From JANOGU01 sp964499865 (GTDB lineage: Bacteria > Pseudomonadota > Alphaproteobacteria > Rhodobacterales > Rhodobacteraceae), in assembly GCA_964499865.1 (NCBI GenBank), contig CAZCPY010000137.1:1-7880 (forward strand): a stretch of 7,880 bases of DNA. Reading direction: 5' to 3'. Both the position numbers and the translations under genes were made by a program. Below the pieces are notes generated by a model, which worked only from the letters and a program-made list of their open reading frames with translations, was not told where the DNA came from and ran no database searches. Below, in pieces: positions 5,486 to 7,880 of this stretch; position 1 is the stretch's first letter, and the number at the start of each line of letters is the position of its first letter.

Positions 5486-5514
5486 TTCCCGACGCCCTGC
5501 GCAGCCGCTAGACC
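5486..5514 (+). promoter_or_regulatory. Weak candidate promoter close to the mazG start
   Basis: A -10-like TAGACC (5509-5514) with TTCCCG (5486-5491) 17 bases upstream. Its -10 box ends six bases before the mazG ATG, so transcription would begin at or next to the start codon. No Shine-Dalgarno sequence is visible before mazG, which fits a leaderless message. The -35 match is only three of six bases, so read-through from the upstream promoter is the likelier supply. Confidence 0.28.
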
Positions 5515-5520
5515 AATGCC

Positions 5521-6336
5521 ATGGACAGGGCGGCAAGCGACAGGCTGGTGGCAGACCCCGGCGGCGGGCTGCCACGGCTCGTCGAGATCATGGCCCGCCT
5601 GCGCGCGCCCGACGGCTGCCCCTGGGACCGCGCGCAGACCTTCGCCACCATCGCGCCCTACACGCTGGAAGAGGCGCACGAGGTCGCGGACGCCATCGCG
5701 CAGGGCGACATCGCGGCGCTGGAGGGCGAACTGGGCGACCTGCTCCTGCAGGTCGTCTACCATGCGCAGATGGCCGCCGAGGCCGGGCATTTCGCCCTGG
5801 ACGGCGTGGTGCGGCGCATCGCCGACAAGATGGTCGCGCGCCACCCGCATGTCTTCGGCACCGCGCATGTGCCCGATGCCGAGGCGCAGACCGCGGCCTG
5901 GGAGGCCGCCAAGGCCGCCGAGCGCGGCGCCGCCCGCACTTTGGACGGCGTGGCGCTGGCCCTGCCCGCGCTGACCCGCGCGGTCAAGCTGCAGGCGCGG
6001 GCGGCACGGGTGGGGTTCGACTGGCCCTCGGCGGGCGAGGTGCTGGCCAAGCTCGCCGAGGAGACCGCCGAACTGGTGGAGGCGAGGGACCACCTGGGCG
6101 CGGAAGCGCAGGCCGAGGAATTCGGCGACCTGCTGTTCGTCATGGCAAACCTCGCACGACATCTGAAGATCGACCCGGAAACCACTCTGCGGGCTGCCAA
6201 TTCCAAGTTCGAACGCCGCTTTGCCTTTATCGAGGACCGGCTGGCCGAGACCGGCCGTCGCCCGGCCGACAGCGATCTGGCCGAGATGGACGCCTTGTGG
6301 AACGCTGCCAAGGCCGCCGAGAAGTTACCCCGATGA
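5521..6336 (+). CDS. mazG: Nucleoside triphosphate pyrophosphohydrolase MazG
   Basis: A 271-residue cytosolic enzyme that hydrolyses (d)NTPs to NMP and pyrophosphate; in E. coli, MazG (263 residues) cleans the nucleotide pool and affects ppGpp levels. Both tandem MazG domains are present. Domain 1 has LRAPDGCPWDRAQTF (27-41), IAPYTLEEAHEVADAI with E50/E51/E54 and D57, and ELGDLLLQV (E70, D73). Domain 2 begins at VGFDWPSAGEVLAKLAEE and repeats the EExxE (EETAE) and EEFGDLLFVMANL pattern of Mg-binding acids. The C-terminus KFERRFAFIEDRL is also typical. The gene looks intact. The ATG at 5521 has no clear ribosome binding site, but it gives the expected length. The stop codon overlaps the start of the amidase gene (ATGA, 6333-6336), so they form one operon. 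Confidence 0.95.
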   Translation: MDRAASDRLVADPGGGLPRLVEIMARLRAPDGCPWDRAQTFATIAPYTLEEAHEVADAIAQGDIAALEGELGDLLLQVVYHAQMAAEAGHFALDGVVRRIADKMVARHPHVFGTAHVPDAEAQTAAWEAAKAAERGAARTLDGVALALPALTRAVKLQARAARVGFDWPSAGEVLAKLAEETAELVEARDHLGAEAQAEEFGDLLFVMANLARHLKIDPETTLRAANSKFERRFAFIEDRLAETGRRPADSDLAEMDALWNAAKAAEKLPR

Positions 6337-7743
6337 CCGACGCGCAGGACGCCACCGACCTCGCCCGCCTCGTCGCCCGGGGCGCCGTCAGCCCGGACGA
6401 GTTGCTCGACGCAAGCCTTGCGCCGTGGAGCGCCTGAACCCGTCGCTGAACGCCGTCGTCCCGATCCGGGAGGCCGCCGCCCGCGCGACAATCGCCCGCG
6501 GCCTGCCCCGCGGGCCCTTCCGCGGCGTGCCGACCCTGCTCAAGCACCTCGGCGCCGAGGCGCGGGATTTCCCCTCCCACGCCGGCTCGCGCCTCTTCGC
6601 CGGAACCACCTGGCCGCAGGACAGCGCCATCGTCGAACGCATGGCGGCGGCGGGTCTCGTGATCTTCGGCCGCACCACCGGGCCCGAAGGCGGCATCGGC
6701 CCCGCGACCGAAGCCGCCGTCTACGGCGGACCCACGCGCAATCCGTAGAGCCCGGACCATACGCCCGGCGGGTCCTCGGGCGGGGCGGGGGCGGCGGTGG
6801 CGGCGGGGATGGTGGCGCTGGCGCATGGGTCGGACGGCGGCGGGTCGGTGCGCATCCGGGCCTCGGACTGCGGGCGGTTCGGCTTCCAGCCCACCCGCGC
6901 CCGCCTGCCCGACGGGACCTGCGCCGGCGAAGGCTGGGCGGGCATGGCGATCGACGGGTTCCTGACGCGGTCGGTGCGCGACACGGCGGCGATCCTCGAC
7001 GCCTGCATAGGCGCCGACGCGGGCGCCCCCTGCCGGGCGCCGCCGCTCGCCGCCTCGCACATGGACGCGGCCTCGCGCCCGCCGCGGCGGCTGCGGGTGA
7101 TGCTGCTTGCGACCACCTTCGCCGGCAAGGCCATCGACCCGCAGGTGCGCGACAAGGTCCTGGCCGCCGCGCGGCTGCTGGAGGACCTCGGCCACCGCGT
7201 CGCGCCCGGCCTGCCCAGGGCCGACGTACCCGCGATGATGCGCGCCCGGACCGACTTCGTGGCGGTCGGAACGTCGCTGTCGGCGCGCGGCGCGCTCGCG
7301 GGCCGCGCGCCCGAAGGCCTGATCGAGGGCGTCGCGCAGGGGGCGCTGGCGCATGCCGAGACGCTGCATCCCACGCGCTGCCTGCAGGCGGTGGGCAAGA
7401 TCCACGGCTTCGGCCGCCGGATGGCGGCGGCCTTCGACGGCTGCGACGTGACCCTGTGGGCGACGCTGGCCGACCCCCCCCCGCCCGCATCGGCCGCTTC
7501 GCCCGTGCGGCCAGCCGCGACTCCGTGCACTACCGCCTCGGGCCCGGCGTGGTCTTCGACCATTCGCCCTTCTGCGCCGTCTTCAACGCCTCGGGCCAGC
7601 CCGCCGCCTCGGTGCCGATGGGCCTGCCCGTCGGCCTCCACCTTGCCGCGCCCTTCGGACGGGACGAGGACCTGATCGTCCTCTGCGCCGAACTGGAAGC
7701 CGCCGCCCCCTGGTCCCCCCGCCTGCCCCCGCTCGCCCTGCCC
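6333..7743 (+). pseudogene. Amidase-signature family enzyme, disrupted gene
   Basis: A GatA-related amidase gene (normal length about 460-470 residues) spread over three frames. The start (ATG 6333, MTDAQDATDLARLVARG) overlaps the mazG stop. One base is missing near 6423: the frame stops at 6435-6437 while VERLNPSLNAVVP continues in another frame from 6425. A TAG at 6746-6748 falls where the family has Trp (PTRNP-W-SPDHTPGG). A further frame change occurs at nine Cs (7474-7482), after which ARIGRFARAASRDS continues from 7483 to PPLALP near 7743 without a stop. The Lys-Ser-Ser catalytic positions are still visible: LLKHLG, TPGGSSGG and GSDGGGSVRI. Two positions differ from the usual family pattern as I recall it (LLKD to LLKH, RIPAS to RIRAS). 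The end is uncertain because no stop codon remains. It is either a recently inactivated gene or a patch of sequencing errors; I favour inactivation. Confidence 0.82.
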
Positions 7744-7762
7744 CGGTGTCCGAAGCAAATTG

Positions 7763-7785
7763 TGTGCCTTCGGCACAAGCCTTTT
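7763..7785 (+). terminator. Possible intrinsic terminator after the amidase gene
   Basis: TGTGCC (7763-7768) pairs with GGCACA (7772-7777) around a TTC loop, followed after four bases by TTTT (7782-7785) and GTGT. The stem is short but stable for its size. It lies about 20 bases after the likely end of the amidase coding region, where an operon terminator is expected. Confidence 0.45.
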
Positions 7786-7794
7786 GTGTCGGTC

Positions 7795-7813
7795 AGCGGC
7801 CGAAGGGGCCGCT
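7795..7813. repeat. Inverted repeat in the end region
   Basis: AGCGGCC (7795-7801) and GGCCGCT (7807-7813) form a perfect 7-bp stem around GAAGG. It is the middle of three hairpins between 7763 and 7843. Function unknown; it could support termination or mRNA 3'-end protection. Confidence 0.35.
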
Positions 7814-7880
7814 TCCCTCCGTCTGAGGGGGCGTTCCGCCCCCACCGCTCCCTTCGGTCGCTCCCCCCTGAGGATATTTG

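Larger units (their letters stand above)
7744..7880. other. Non-coding end region with hairpins
   Basis: No gene is seen here, although the amidase frame stays open by accident. The region holds three consecutive stem-loops, two listed separately and one at 7827-7843 (GGGGGCG with CGCCCCC around TTC). The last 40 bases, ending CCCCCTGAGGATATTTG, resemble from memory a common Rhodobacterales intergenic sequence found near gene ends. That recollection needs a genome search. Confidence 0.45.

Noticed and set aside
4951..6162. Minus-strand open frame (403 codons) opposite the DUF922-like gene and mazG
   Set aside because: It crosses two well-supported plus-strand genes and has no coherent domain.
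6746..6748. TAG read as a recoded codon (stop-codon read-through or pyrrolysine-like use)
   Set aside because: The gene has two frameshifts and no final stop as well, and no other gene in the window uses internal TAG. Simple inactivation or sequencing error explains it.
6227..7405. Minus-strand open frame (392 codons) opposite the amidase gene
   Set aside because: The plus strand shows continuous amidase homology through all three frames, so the long minus-strand frame is a GC shadow and not a replacement gene.
1..7880. CRISPR array, tRNA, rRNA, prophage or toxin-antitoxin genes
   Set aside because: No regularly spaced direct repeats, cloverleaf or rRNA-like stretches were seen. mazG here is the housekeeping two-domain type, with no mazE or mazF next to it.

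Overview
The window comes from a GC-rich alphaproteobacterium, most likely a member of the Rhodobacterales (Paracoccus/Rhodobacter/Roseobacter type). The basis is the strong G/C preference at third codon positions, the recognisable family variants (RACo-type ASKHA protein, RskA-type anti-sigma factor, small secreted FAS1 protein, two-domain MazG), TAGGCT-type -10 boxes, and an end sequence that resembles common Rhodobacterales intergenic DNA. This placement is inference; no rRNA or marker gene is present. A run of ten Ns shows that this is a scaffold from a draft assembly.

Layout, left to right. (1) Positions 1-1259: the 3' part of a gene for a corrinoid-reactivating, RACo-like ATPase. (2) Positions 1323-2530: a two-gene unit, an ECF sigma factor and its membrane-bound RskA-type anti-sigma factor, overlapping by ATGA. 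(3) Positions 2531-2690: a dense regulatory spacer with a strong hairpin, an 18-bp palindrome, an ECF-like promoter (GAAAC-N17-CGTT), a leader hairpin and a ribosome binding site. (4) Positions 2691-3450: a gene for a small secreted fasciclin (FAS1) protein, split after its signal-peptide codons by about 207 bases of unrelated sequence and the N-gap. (5) Positions 3466-3540: hairpins forming a terminator between convergent genes. (6) Positions 3585-4745, minus strand: an M20-family amidohydrolase. (7) Positions 4746-4870: a divergent control region in which a perfect palindrome overlaps the -35 box of the plus-strand promoter. (8) Positions 4871-6336: a lysine-rich DUF922-like putative zinc metalloprotease, then mazG. 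(9) Positions 6333 to about 7743: an amidase-signature gene coupled to mazG by ATGA but broken by a frameshift, an in-frame TAG, a second frameshift at a run of nine Cs, and loss of its stop codon. (10) Positions 7744-7880: non-coding DNA with three consecutive hairpins.

The most coherent biological unit is sigma factor - RskA anti-sigma factor - FAS1 protein. It parallels the SigK/RskA system of Mycobacterium tuberculosis, which controls the FAS1 proteins MPT70 and MPT83. The ECF-like promoter in front of the FAS1 gene fits that model. I see no CRISPR array, tRNA, rRNA, phage gene or clearly identified transposase, and no wholly new system. The points most worth checking are the FAS1 control region and interruption, the unusual DUF922-like protein, and the decaying amidase gene.
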